Below are positions 46,256 through 54,150 of a stretch of 64,000 nt of DNA, piece after piece. The notes beneath the pieces are model-generated. The model saw only the letters and a program-made list of their open reading frames with translations, searched no databases and was not told the DNA's origin. Position 1 is the first letter of the stretch. Every line of letters starts with the position of its first letter. Source of the DNA: Paenibacillus odorifer (GTDB taxonomy: Bacteria > Bacillota > Bacilli > Paenibacillales > Paenibacillaceae). The stretch covers positions 4,836,001 through 4,900,000 of the forward strand of contig NZ_CP009428.1 of the NCBI RefSeq assembly GCF_000758725.1, read 5' to 3'. Both the position numbers and the translations under genes were made by a program.

Positions 46256-47247
46256 TTTGTTATATGCTGCTCCCTAAATACAATCCGCACGGTGGTCCCG
46301 CTTCCTTCTTCGGAACGAATACTCACCTCATGTCCAAGCTTGCCGCAGATCTGCTTCACGAGATATAAACCCATCCCCGTAGATTCCTGGAAGGTTCGTC
46401 CATTCACCCCGGTAAAATATGCATCGAACACGCGCGGCAGATCTCCTGCTGGTATGCCCACTCCTTCATCCCGGATCTCAAGCACAGTCTGCTTATCTTC
46501 CGTGACCATCCCTTGGAAAAAAACATGTTTGCCCTCTTCAGTCGTATAACGTACAGCGTTCGTAATCAGCTGCGTAAGGACAAAAGTGAGCCATTTTTCA
46601 TCCGTAGTTACGGTAATCTGCTCATCTATTTGTATAGCTGGAAAAACTCTTTTTCGAATAAAAAGCCGCTTCTGCTCAGAGGTCACACCACGCACGATTG
46701 TCTCCAAATTCAGCCGTTCCACATAGAAATCGTGTTCAAAAGTATCCAGACGGGCCGTATAAAGCACGGTATCCAGTCCTTTTTTCAGACGATCCAGTTC
46801 ATCACCAATTGCCGTAAAAGGAGGGCCATCCTTATCCTGAATGATCAGATGAATGACAGACAACGGCGTCTTCATGCCATGTACCCATTGATTAATAAAG
46901 TGAATATGTTCTTCTAATTTGTGGCGGTAGCTGTGCAAATCATTTTTGTAGAGGCGGAATTGCGACCCCAGTAAACCTCGCAAGCTTACGGCTAGCGGAG
47001 AATCCTGTGCAGGGCCACCTGCCTCATCGAGAGAGGAGGGCGTAGTCTCCAAACGTTCGTAGAACGTGCGATTGGTGACATAACGGTAAGCGAGGTAGCC
47101 AATCAGTAGACAAGTGCTGAGCAGCGCGGCATATAAACTTACATTCAGACCGCTGCCTCCATCCAGCCGATACACTAATGTGATCAGGACTAGCTGGGCT
47201 AGATAAACCACGATCAGGGGGAACTGTTCCCGTAAAAACAACTTCAT
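46240..47247 (-). CDS. bceS: BceS-type intramembrane-sensing histidine kinase
   Basis: 335 residues. Two membrane helices near the N-terminus have almost no extracellular loop (residues about 10-30 and 37-55), typical of kinases that take their signal from a BceAB transporter. The phosphoacceptor is H123 (VHGMKTPLSV). The ATPase domain shows N-box LITNAVRYT, G1 DEGVGIP and G2 GMGLYLVKQI. It overlaps bceR by 4 bp. It should phosphorylate BceR in response to peptide antibiotic transport. Confidence 0.94.
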   Translation of the reverse strand: MKLFLREQFPLIVVYLAQLVLITLVYRLDGGSGLNVSLYAALLSTCLLIGYLAYRYVTNRTFYERLETTPSSLDEAGGPAQDSPLAVSLRGLLGSQFRLYKNDLHSYRHKLEEHIHFINQWVHGMKTPLSVIHLIIQDKDGPPFTAIGDELDRLKKGLDTVLYTARLDTFEHDFYVERLNLETIVRGVTSEQKRLFIRKRVFPAIQIDEQITVTTDEKWLTFVLTQLITNAVRYTTEEGKHVFFQGMVTEDKQTVLEIRDEGVGIPAGDLPRVFDAYFTGVNGRTFQESTGMGLYLVKQICGKLGHEVSIRSEEGSGTTVRIVFREQHITNLTNV

Positions 47248-47945
47248 TCCTCATCCCCCCAATTCGGAATCAAACGGTAGCCTTGACCGCGCACGGTTTG
47301 TAGTCCATCTGTGATAGCGAGAGCAGCAAGTTTTTTGCGTACACGTGTAACATATACATTTAATGTATTTTCATCCACGAAGGCTTGATCATCCCAGATT
47401 TTTTCGAGCAGCCTGTCCCGGGTAACGATGACTCCGGACTTTTGCATCAGCTCATCTAGTATTTTGGCTTCCGTGTGGCTTAAGTCCACTTTAGCTTCGC
47501 CTCGGGTAAGGATTAGCCGCTCTACATCCAGCGTCATTCCCGCAACGTTCAGTGTGCGTTCATTATTCCCTCCGGCATAGGTGCCGTAGGCGCGCCGCAG
47601 CTGACTTTTGATTTTGGCCATCGCGATTTCGTAATCAAAAGGCTTAGTGATATAATCGTCGGCTCCATTTTCCAGCGCCATTACTTGGTCCATTTTGCCA
47701 TCGCGGGCAGATATAAAAAGAATAGGGCAGGTTGAAATTCCGCGAATCTGGCGGCACCAGTAATAACCATCGTATTTTGGCAAATTAACATCAAGAAGCA
47801 CCAGATGTGGCGTGAACGCTTCAAACTGAGTGCGGACCCGCTCAAAATCACTCACCGCCTGCGTTTCATATCCAAACTTATGTAAATAATCCTGCAGCAA
47901 AGCCACAAGTCCACGGTCATCTTCTATAATAAATATTTTAAACAT
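47244..47945 (-). CDS. bceR: BceR-type response regulator (OmpR family)
   Basis: 233 residues. The receiver domain has E8-D9-D10, phosphoacceptor D52 (LLDVNLPKYDG) and the lysine in ITKPFDYE. A winged-helix output domain fills the C-terminal 100 residues (VDENTLNVYVTRVRKKL). The start at 47945 (MFKIFIIED) has GGAGGT upstream, so the frame up to 47990 is not used. It should bind the palindrome before bceA. It is preceded by a terminator, so it starts its own transcript. Confidence 0.95.
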   Translation of the reverse strand: MFKIFIIEDDRGLVALLQDYLHKFGYETQAVSDFERVRTQFEAFTPHLVLLDVNLPKYDGYYWCRQIRGISTCPILFISARDGKMDQVMALENGADDYITKPFDYEIAMAKIKSQLRRAYGTYAGGNNERTLNVAGMTLDVERLILTRGEAKVDLSHTEAKILDELMQKSGVIVTRDRLLEKIWDDQAFVDENTLNVYVTRVRKKLAALAITDGLQTVRGQGYRLIPNWGDEE

Positions 47946-48033
47946 ATCATACCTCCGGTCCAGCCTTAACAATATAAGGGGGTCTGCCAAATAATATATA
48001 CACCGTGCATAGGGTTAGTCAAATCAGAAGGAA

Positions 48034-48081
48034 GAAAAAAGAACCCATGAAGCACCTATTTACGGCACCTTCTAGGTTCTT
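48034..48081 (-). terminator. Rho-independent terminator after the 48108-48560 gene
   Basis: AAGAACC/GGTTCTT with partial inner pairing is followed on the minus strand by six T. It lies between the small Cys/His protein gene and bceR. Confidence 0.7.
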
Positions 48082-48107
48082 GGATAAGTTAGGTTTGCGG
48101 ATATCAA

Positions 48108-48560
48108 CTAGTCCCATTGTTTCTTCTGAATCCCGGCAAGAACTCGCTCTACAGGTGCCCAGCCGATAAGTTCTGGTTGGCTCCAGCCTGGAGCAGCTTG
48201 CAGATGGCAAATTTCCATGTAGTGATCTATCCTTACTTTATCCCAGGCATGAATGGCCTCGCCATTCCCAAGGGCCAAAGCTACATGCCCCCAATCCTTA
48301 AGCTCACCGTCCACCAAACCTGAGCAAGTATAAAAAACAAACGCGCCAGCTGGCGGAGCCCCGGTGTTCTTGTGCGCATCGTACAGCTCAGCGGATTCAC
48401 GTGCATCGCTGCCTTCCCACATTTCGATCCCATTGCTTCTTTCATATGCATCTTCAACAAAAGCAAGACAACGCAGCGGATACTCCTGCGACCCCAGCCG
48501 CTCTTTAGCCCAACTAATAGCATTCTCAATTTCCTTGCCAAATTCCACGTCCATTACCAA
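48108..48560 (-). CDS. Putative NlpC/P60- or CHAP-like small protein
   Basis: About 150 residues with no signal peptide. C29 (counted from the ATG at 48554) begins a helix, CLAFVEDAYE, and the later WGHVALALGNGEAIHAW gives a His-containing strand pair. This order of Cys and His resembles the NlpC/P60 and CHAP cysteine peptidase or amidase fold, but catalysis is not proven. GGAGGA is ideally spaced for a TTG at 48560 and rather far from the ATG at 48554. It would act in the cytoplasm unless exported in another way. Its neighbours give no substrate clue. Confidence 0.6.
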   Translation of the reverse strand: MVMDVEFGKEIENAISWAKERLGSQEYPLRCLAFVEDAYERSNGIEMWEGSDARESAELYDAHKNTGAPPAGAFVFYTCSGLVDGELKDWGHVALALGNGEAIHAWDKVRIDHYMEICHLQAAPGWSQPELIGWAPVERVLAGIQKKQWD

Positions 48561-48710
48561 TATACATTCCTCCAAAGTACGATTTAGTGTTGAACACATC
48601 ATACCTGAACCAGCTACTCATGAACTGGTATTATATAGTTATTAATTAAACTATCCCAATCCTACCTGAGTGGTCATCTACTTCAGCCAACCATTACTTA
48701 CAAAAACATA

Positions 48711-48742
48711 AAAAACCGTAAATGAGCATAGCCCATTACGGC
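48711..48742 (-). terminator. Terminator-like hairpin at the edge of the 24-bp array
   Basis: CCGTAA/TTACGG with partial inner pairing is followed on the minus strand by six T. It begins one base after the stop codon of the repeat-containing frame 48744-49385, the main hint that this frame might be expressed. Confidence 0.65.
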
Positions 48743-48743
48743 T

Positions 48744-49385
48744 TTAACAAACTATAAATTGGTTTAAGAATACAGTAGTGGTGGTAGCAGTGGTGGTAGC
48801 AGTGGTGGTAGCAGTGGTGGTGGCAGCAGTGGCAGCAGTGGTGGTGGCAGCAGTGGCAGCAGTGGTGGTGGCAGCAGTGGCAGCAGTGGTGGTGGCAGCA
48901 GTGGCAGCAGTGGTGGTGGCAGCAGTGGCAGCAGTGGTGGTGGCAGCAGTGGCAGCAGTGGTGGTGGCAGCAGTGGCAGCAGTGGTGGTGGCAGCAGTGG
49001 CAGCAGTGGTGGTGGCAGCAGTGGCAGCAGTGGTGGTGGCAGCAGTGGCAGCAGTGGTGGTGGCAGCAGTGGCAGCAGTGGTGGTGGCAGCAGTGGCAGC
49101 AGTGGTGGTGGCAGCAGTGGCAGCAGTGGTGGTGGCAGCAGTGGCAGCAGTGGTGGTGGCAGCAGTGGCAGCAGTGGTGGTGGCAGCAGTGGCAGCAGTG
49201 GTGGTGGCAGCAGTGGCAGCAGTGGTGGTGGCAGCAGTGGCAGCAGTGGTGGTGGCAGCAGTGGCAGCAGTGGTGGTGGCAGCAGTGGCAGCAGTGGTGG
49301 TGGCAGCAGTGGCAGCGATAACGGTAGTGGAGGACAATTTAGAGTTGATATTGCAAACGCCGAACGGTGATATCCCATCGAACAT
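48744..49385 (-). CDS. Possible low-complexity Thr/Ala repeat protein
   Basis: Open frame of 213 codons. A unique N-terminus (MFDGISPFGVCNINSKLSS) leads into about 21 copies of the octapeptide TTTAATAA, then four TTTA-like units and a short tail ending NQFIVC. A terminator follows directly. Against it, there is no ribosome binding site before the ATG, and all frames of such a stop-free 24-bp repeat are open. If real, the Thr-rich stretch could be a glycosylated surface or spore-coat stalk; that is speculation. An overlapping Val/Ala frame on the plus strand is less likely. Confidence 0.35.
   Translation of the reverse strand: MFDGISPFGVCNINSKLSSTTVIAATAATTTAATAATTTAATAATTTAATAATTTAATAATTTAATAATTTAATAATTTAATAATTTAATAATTTAATAATTTAATAATTTAATAATTTAATAATTTAATAATTTAATAATTTAATAATTTAATAATTTAATAATTTAATAATTTAATAATTTAATAATTTATTTATTTATTTTVFLNQFIVC
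48781..49317. repeat. 24-bp tandem repeat array, about 21 identical copies
   Basis: Three 12-bp GGTGGTAGCAGT-like units are followed by about 21 units of 24 bp, which read GGGSSGSS in one plus frame. The copies are identical in the given sequence, so the array is young or kept uniform by slippage or gene conversion. Array length may vary between strains and may be miscounted in an assembly. Confidence 0.95.
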
Positions 49386-49458
49386 AAGTAACTTATTGCT
49401 TGTTGAAGTAACTTATCTGTGGATATATAGCGCTTATAGAGATGTATACGCTCGATCG

Positions 49459-50150
49459 GCTCTATTCTATGGGATTATACCGCTCCTTTGGCCGCAACTA
49501 CTCCATCCGCTCCATTCTACGGGATTTATACCGTACATTTGACCGTATACGCTCGATCGCCTCTATTCTACGGGATTTATACCGTTCATTTGGCCATATA
49601 CGCTCCATCGACTCCATTCTACGGGATTTATACCGTACATCTGGCTATATGTGCTCCATCGGCTCCATTCTACGGGATTTATACCGTTCATTTGGCTATA
49701 GGTGCTCCGTCGGCTCCATTCTACGGGACTTATACCGTACATTTGGCTATATGTGCTCCGTCGGCTCCATTCTACGGGATTTATACCGTTCATTTGGCTA
49801 TAGGTGCTCGATCGCCTCTATTCTGCGGGATTTATACCGCTCATCTGACCGTATACGCTCGATCGGCTCTATTCTACGGCATTTATCCCGTTCATTTGAC
49901 TGTAGGTGCTCCATCGGCTCCATTCTACGGGATTTATACCGTTCATTTGGCTTAATGTGCTCCGTCGGCTCCATTCTACGGGATTTATACCGTTCATTTG
50001 GCTATAGGTGCTCCGTCGGCTCCATTCTACGGGATTTATACCGTTCATTTGGCTATATGTGCTCCATCGGCTCCATTCTACGGGATTTATACCGCTCATC
50101 TGACCGTATACGCTCGATCGGCTCTATTCTACGGGATTTATACCGTTCAT
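49459..50150. repeat. 51-bp tandem repeat array A, about 14 diverged units
   Basis: Each unit contains TTCTACGGGATTTATACCG followed by a variable TCATTTGGC-type block and GCTCC or GCTCG. Units differ by several bases, yet nearly all keep 51 bp. A plus-strand frame is open across the array (LRDLYRSFGYMCSIGSI-type units). Changes fall at all codon positions with no excess at the third, so this frame is probably not under protein selection. The minus frame with MNGINPVEWSR units is broken by TAG in several copies. Confidence 0.92.
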
Positions 50151-50156
50151 TTGCAG

Positions 50157-50415
50157 TATCAAGCAAATCAAAGGTACTTTTGTCCTTCTTTCGCGTCACA
50201 CTAGCTAATTCGAGTAAATCAAAGGTACTTTTGTCCTTCTTTCGCGTCCCACTAGCTAATTCGAGTAAATCAAAGGCACTTTTACCCTTCTTTCGCGTCA
50301 CACTAGCTCATTCGAGCAAATCAAAGGCACTTTTCCCCTTCTTTCGCGTCACACTAGCTCATTCGAGCAAATCAAAAGTACTTTCGCCCTTCTTTAGCGC
50401 GATACTAAACCTTTA
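50157..50415. repeat. 51-bp tandem repeat array B, about 5 units
   Basis: Units carry TCCTTCTTTCGCGT, then CACTAGCTAATTCGAG and AAATCAAAGG. The sequence is unrelated to array A, but the period is again 51 bp. On the minus strand the units read TRKKDKSTFDLLELASV. The last unit is strongly diverged. Confidence 0.9.
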
Positions 50416-50512
50416 CAGCAAAACAAGGGCATTTCTGCCCTTGTTTCACCATCCCAATATAGCACCACCGCTGAAACGATGCGTCCTCTTGTAATGTTGT
50501 AAACCTCGTATG

Positions 50513-50870
50513 CTCCACATTTCGTACGCTCTTTGCTTCATATGCTCAGTATTTCCACGCTCACTCCATATTTCGTACGCTCTTTGCTACATATGTTCAG
50601 CATTTCCACGCTCACTCCACATTTCGGACGCTCTTTGCTACATATGTTCAGCAATTCCACGCTCACTCCACATTTCGCGCGCTCTTTGCCTCATATGTTC
50701 AGTATTTCCACGCTCACTCCATATTTCGTACGCTCTTTGCTTCATATGCTTTCCACGCTCACTCCACATTTCGCGCGCTCTTTGCCTCATATGCTCAGTA
50801 TTTCCACGCTCACTCCACATCTCATAAGCTCTTTGCCTCATATGCTCAGCAATTCCACGCTCACTCCACA
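50513..50870. repeat. 51-bp tandem repeat array C, about 7 units
   Basis: Units carry ATTTCCACGCTCACTCCA and CGCTCTTTGC with a CATATG palindrome. The sequence is unrelated to arrays A and B; the period is 51 bp, except one unit of 45 bp (a 6-bp, frame-keeping deletion). The array ends 48 bp from the AIM24-like gene. Confidence 0.92.
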
Positions 50871-50871
50871 T
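50638..50871 (-). CDS. Possible short repeat peptide encoded by array C
   Basis: 77 codons made of units of the form MWSERGNTEHMRQRAYE, highly charged and likely helical. An AGAGG box stands 9 bp before the ATG, and the frame lies 46 bp downstream of the AIM24-like gene on the same strand. It ends at a TAG created by a single base change in the fifth unit; the following units carry the same change. It could be a small or truncated gene, or a chance frame in a stop-free repeat. Confidence 0.3.
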   Translation of the reverse strand: MWSERGIAEHMRQRAYEMWSERGNTEHMRQRAREMWSERGKHMKQRAYEIWSERGNTEHMRQRAREMWSERGIAEHM

Positions 50872-50917
50872 TCCATATATCCTCTACTTCCACACTATGC
50901 AATGCGCTCACGCAGAC

Positions 50918-51712
50918 TTATCTGCCATCCAGCAAATTACCAAGCCCACCAAGCACGCTTCCTTCTTCTTTCCGACCGCTGTTGCCGGCAGCGGACAGGA
51001 TGCGATCGGCCATTCGGCTGAATGGCAGCGATTGTACCCACACCTTGCCGGGTCCGCGCAACGTTGCGAAGAACAGGCCTTCACCGCCGAACAGCGCGGT
51101 TTTGACCCCTTTTACAAACTCAATATTGTAATCCACCGAAGACGTCATAGCGACTAGACAGCCAGTGTCCAGCTTAAGCGTCTCTCCCGGTTGAAGTGTG
51201 CGTTCCATAACATAACCGCCAGAGTGTACAAATGAAAGTCCATCACCCTCCAGCTTTTGCATAATAAAACCTTCCCCACCAAAAAAGCCAGTACCCAGCT
51301 TACGCTGAAATTCAATACCGATTGAAACGCCCTTTGCCGCGCAAAGGAACGAATCCTTTTGACAGATGATTTTTCCACCGTATTGCTGCAAGTCGAGCGG
51401 GATGATTTTGCCTGGATACGGAGCAGCAAAGGTAACACTTTTACGCCCATAAGAACCACTGTGTGTGAAGACGGTCATAAACAAGCTTTCACCTGTCAAC
51501 AGACGTTTGCCCGCGCCCATCAGCTTCCCCATCAAGCCACTTCCACGCGAGCCTCCGCTGCCGTCACCAAATATCGTCTCCATTGTTATTTCCTGATCCA
51601 TCATCATGAAGCTCCCGGCTTCGGCAATTACACTCTCTCCTGGGTCAAGCTGCACCTCTACACACTGTATTTCCTCACCCATAATGGCATAATCAATCTC
51701 ATGAGCACTCAT
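50918..51712 (-). CDS. AIM24/TIGR00266-family protein
   Basis: 264 residues, almost entirely beta-strand with many glycines: EAGSFMMMDQEITMET, GSGLMGKLMGAGKRLLTGESLF, GEGFIMQKLEG and FGGEGLFFATLRGPG. These are typical of the AIM24 (TIGR00266) family, which forms a double-stranded beta-helix like tryptophan RNA-binding attenuation protein. The molecular function of bacterial members is unknown. The start at 51712 (MSAHEIDY) has GGAGGA upstream. No terminator follows; tandem arrays begin within 50 bp. Confidence 0.9.
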   Translation of the reverse strand: MSAHEIDYAIMGEEIQCVEVQLDPGESVIAEAGSFMMMDQEITMETIFGDGSGGSRGSGLMGKLMGAGKRLLTGESLFMTVFTHSGSYGRKSVTFAAPYPGKIIPLDLQQYGGKIICQKDSFLCAAKGVSIGIEFQRKLGTGFFGGEGFIMQKLEGDGLSFVHSGGYVMERTLQPGETLKLDTGCLVAMTSSVDYNIEFVKGVKTALFGGEGLFFATLRGPGKVWVQSLPFSRMADRILSAAGNSGRKEEGSVLGGLGNLLDGR

Positions 51713-51833
51713 CCCGCAGTTCCTCCTTATAATTAAAGTCATCATGTGACTTATGAATGAAAATATATACGTGCGTTGCGATTCACGGTTTCGCTAATCA
51801 TAACTATCCATGAAAACCGCCTATATCCTGCAG

Positions 51834-51923
51834 AAAAAATCAACCAGAGGTTCTGGCTGACCTTAATCCTGGTATCCCTGAAAAATGATATTTATACCAG
51901 CTTTCTTCAGGTTACTGTACCAC
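51834..51923 (-). repeat. Decayed copy of the yitT 3' end and terminator
   Basis: This stretch aligns with 53088-53180, the 3' end of yitT and its terminator. Shared blocks on the minus strand are GGTCAGCCAGAA, CTGGTTGA plus a T-run, GGTAC, GTAA and GTATAAA. Roughly 70% of bases agree by eye. It still forms a terminator-like hairpin on the minus strand (51834-51860). The gap otherwise holds only the trhO promoter. Confidence 0.5.
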
Positions 51924-51928
51924 ATCTC

Positions 51929-51956
51929 TTGTCAATACTTGATAATATGTTACAAT
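51929..51956 (+). promoter_or_regulatory. Sigma-A type promoter for trhO
   Basis: TTGTCA and TACAAT with a 16-bp spacer, about 60 bp before the trhO start codon. Confidence 0.55.
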
Positions 51957-52014
51957 ACTTTTTATACTTAAATGTTTATTTAGTAGTCTAATTCTAATGA
52001 TAAAGGTGAAATGA

Positions 52015-52911
52015 ATGAATCCACAATCGGAATATGCAATTCTGCTATACTATAAATTTGTAAAAGTGCCGGATGCAGAACTATTCGCCCAGGAGCATTT
52101 GGCTTACTGCAAAGAGCTTGATGTAAAGGGACGAATTCTCATTTCTGATGAAGGCATTAACGGAACACTATCAGGTACGGTTGCCCAAACCGAGCAATAC
52201 ATGAAGGATTTGCGCGCAAACCCTCTGTTTAGCGATATCGTCTTCAAGATCGATGAGGCTGATGCTCATGCCTTCAAAAAGATCTTCGTTCGTTATAAAA
52301 AGGAACTCGTGACGTTCCGGGTCGAGGATGAACTGGACCCTAACGTGATTACCGGAGAGCATCTGGCGCCTAAAGATTTCTACGAAATGATGCAGCGCGA
52401 CGATGTGGTGATTCTGGATGGTCGTACCGGCTACGAATTCGATCTTGGTCATTTCCGCGGCTCCATCCGCCCCGAAGTAGACAGCTTCAAAGAATTCCCG
52501 GACTGGATTCGCGAGAATATGAGCGACCTTAAGGATAAACCAATCCTGACCTACTGTACAGGCGGGATCCGCTGCGAGAAATTAAGCGGGTTTATGATGA
52601 AGGAAGGCTTTGAGCAGGTGTACCAGTTGGATGGCGGCATTGTGACTTATGGTAAAGACCCTGAGGTACAGGGCCAACTGTTTGATGGAAAATGTTATGT
52701 CTTCGATGAGCGGATCTCCGTACAGATTAATCATACCGACGAGGATATCGTTGTCGGACGTTGCCATCACTGCGGTCAGCCAGCTGACCAATTTATCAAT
52801 TGCGCCAATGATGCTTGTCATCTTCAGCATATTTGCTGTGAGGACTGTGAAACACAGCACAGTGGTCATTGTTCGGACGAATGCGAAGCTATCACGAATA
52901 CCGTGGGCTAA
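52015..52911 (+). CDS. trhO: tRNA uridine(34) hydroxylase, rhodanese family (TrhO)
   Basis: 298 residues. The N-terminal acylphosphatase-like domain has KGRILISDEGINGTLSG. The rhodanese domain at about 115-215 has active-site loop C181 in TYCTGGIRCEK. A C-terminal zinc-finger-like tail is rich in Cys and His (CHHCGQPADQFINCANDACH, then CCEDC). TrhO proteins make 5-hydroxyuridine at position 34 of tRNA in an oxygen-dependent way. Plus-strand single-gene unit with its own promoter and terminator. Confidence 0.92.
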   Translation: MNPQSEYAILLYYKFVKVPDAELFAQEHLAYCKELDVKGRILISDEGINGTLSGTVAQTEQYMKDLRANPLFSDIVFKIDEADAHAFKKIFVRYKKELVTFRVEDELDPNVITGEHLAPKDFYEMMQRDDVVILDGRTGYEFDLGHFRGSIRPEVDSFKEFPDWIRENMSDLKDKPILTYCTGGIRCEKLSGFMMKEGFEQVYQLDGGIVTYGKDPEVQGQLFDGKCYVFDERISVQINHTDEDIVVGRCHHCGQPADQFINCANDACHLQHICCEDCETQHSGHCSDECEAITNTVG

Positions 52912-52985
52912 ATAAAAGACAAGCTGGTCGCAAATGTCTCTACACGATTCAAAGACGAGCACAAGTGAGTCTTAAGTTAACTAAA

Positions 52986-53023
52986 AGGTGGCGTGCAGGA
53001 TTTTCACTGTACGCCATCTTTTG
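52986..53023 (+). terminator. Rho-independent terminator after trhO
   Basis: AGGTGGCGT/ACGCCATCT with added inner pairs and an 8-base loop, followed by TTTT on the plus strand. Confidence 0.75.
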
Positions 53024-53087
53024 TTATGAGCGAAACGTCCGAACAACGCCCCTAGGACTGCACCCTTTAAAATACGTCATATCCAAC

Positions 53088-53118
53088 AAAAAAAAGTCAA
53101 CCAGAAATTCTGGCTGAC
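53088..53118 (-). terminator. Rho-independent terminator after yitT
   Basis: GTCAACCAGAA (53096-53106) pairs with TTCTGGCTGAC (one mismatch), followed on the minus strand by eight T. A related hairpin lies at 51834-51860. Confidence 0.85.
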
Positions 53119-53163
53119 CTTAAATGTAGTATATCCCCAAATAAGCTGTTTATACAGCCTTAT

Positions 53164-53835
53164 TCACATTACCGTACCATCATGAGGTTTACGCAAAGTA
53201 GATTGAATCTTTGGCGACTTCACTAGCTTTGGTTTGCCTAAAGAGGTTGTAAAAGTGATTACATAGCCAGCTACGACTACAGCCATCACTGTATACATCG
53301 TTTCTTTAACAGGCATATAAAAGAGTGATAGTGCCAGAACGATTACATCCATCATGATGAATACCGTACCTACTTTGATTCCCTTCCATTCACTAACCAG
53401 CAGCGACAAAATATCGTCTCCACCGCTAGCCCCGCCACTCCGCAGGATAATTCCCGCTCCTAAACCTGTCAGTACGCCGGACAAAAGAGCTGCTAATGCC
53501 AAATTGTCCTGCAAGTTGATGACCAAACCGGAATAACGTTCCATGAGACCATAGAAGATTGTAAAAGCTCCTACAGAAACAAAAGTGTTGCACACGAACG
53601 CTTTCCCTTTGAACATCCATGCTATCAAGAGTACTGGAACGTCTAGAAGCAGAGTTGAAATCGAAGGTGAAATTCCTAATACATATTTGCCAAGCAGCGA
53701 TAATCCTACGAATCCGCCCTCTGACAAATGATTCTGAAAATTGATGTGATAATAAGTAAATGCAAGCAAAAATGTTCCAAACAAAATGACTGTCAATCGG
53801 AGCAGTACATTCACTCCGTAATTGTGGTTCCTCAT
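53164..53835 (-). CDS. YitT-family membrane protein, short form
   Basis: 223 residues with five or six hydrophobic segments and the family motif GLGAGIILRSGGASGGDDILSLL. Most YitT proteins are about 280 residues and end in a cytoplasmic DUF2179 domain; this one stops soon after the last helix, so that domain is missing. The function of the family is unknown. AGGGGAG precedes the start. A long leader of about 260 bases lies ahead of it. Confidence 0.85.
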   Translation of the reverse strand: MRNHNYGVNVLLRLTVILFGTFLLAFTYYHINFQNHLSEGGFVGLSLLGKYVLGISPSISTLLLDVPVLLIAWMFKGKAFVCNTFVSVGAFTIFYGLMERYSGLVINLQDNLALAALLSGVLTGLGAGIILRSGGASGGDDILSLLVSEWKGIKVGTVFIMMDVIVLALSLFYMPVKETMYTVMAVVVAGYVITFTTSLGKPKLVKSPKIQSTLRKPHDGTVM

Positions 53836-54150
53836 ACAGGTCTCCCCTTATCGTATATGGCGGCTAGACGTCCCACCAACCTCTACGACGGGTAAAACCG
53901 GAGGTATTGCTCCTTCGCATATATATACTCCTTCCCCTCGCAGAGGCGGTTCGTCAAGTAACAACGGTTTACGCACCTTCTACAGGGAAGCTAAGTATAA
54001 GACAGATCATAACGTTTCCAAATCGTCCTTTGGGGAATCGTCCTTCGGGGACACATGGTATCCTGATCCTTTCTCTAATTTGATAAGTTCTGTTTACATT
54101 ATACCACGGAGCCACCCTACTCTAAACAGTTTGCCAGAAAAAAGCAGGAA
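53836..54150 (-). other. Long leader of yitT with candidate promoter
   Basis: On the minus strand TTTAGA (54126-54121) and TATAAT (54103-54098) are 17 bp apart. The resulting leader of about 260 bases contains a GGACGATT direct repeat near its 5' end and a GGAGTATAT...ATACCTCC hairpin close to the gene. I recognise no known riboswitch class. No gene is seen here. Confidence 0.45.

Noticed and set aside
48778-49542. Val/Ala-rich plus-strand frame across the 24-bp array
   Set aside because: It starts with GTG without a ribosome binding site and has no terminator; a stop-free 24-bp repeat opens most frames.
49442-50494. 350-codon plus-strand frame across arrays A and B
   Set aside because: It is open mainly because the 51-bp units lack stops. 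Unit differences fall at all codon positions and no ribosome binding site precedes it.
49459-50870. CRISPR array
   Set aside because: The repeats are contiguous with no unique spacers, units are 51 bp and diverged, and no cas gene is present in the window.
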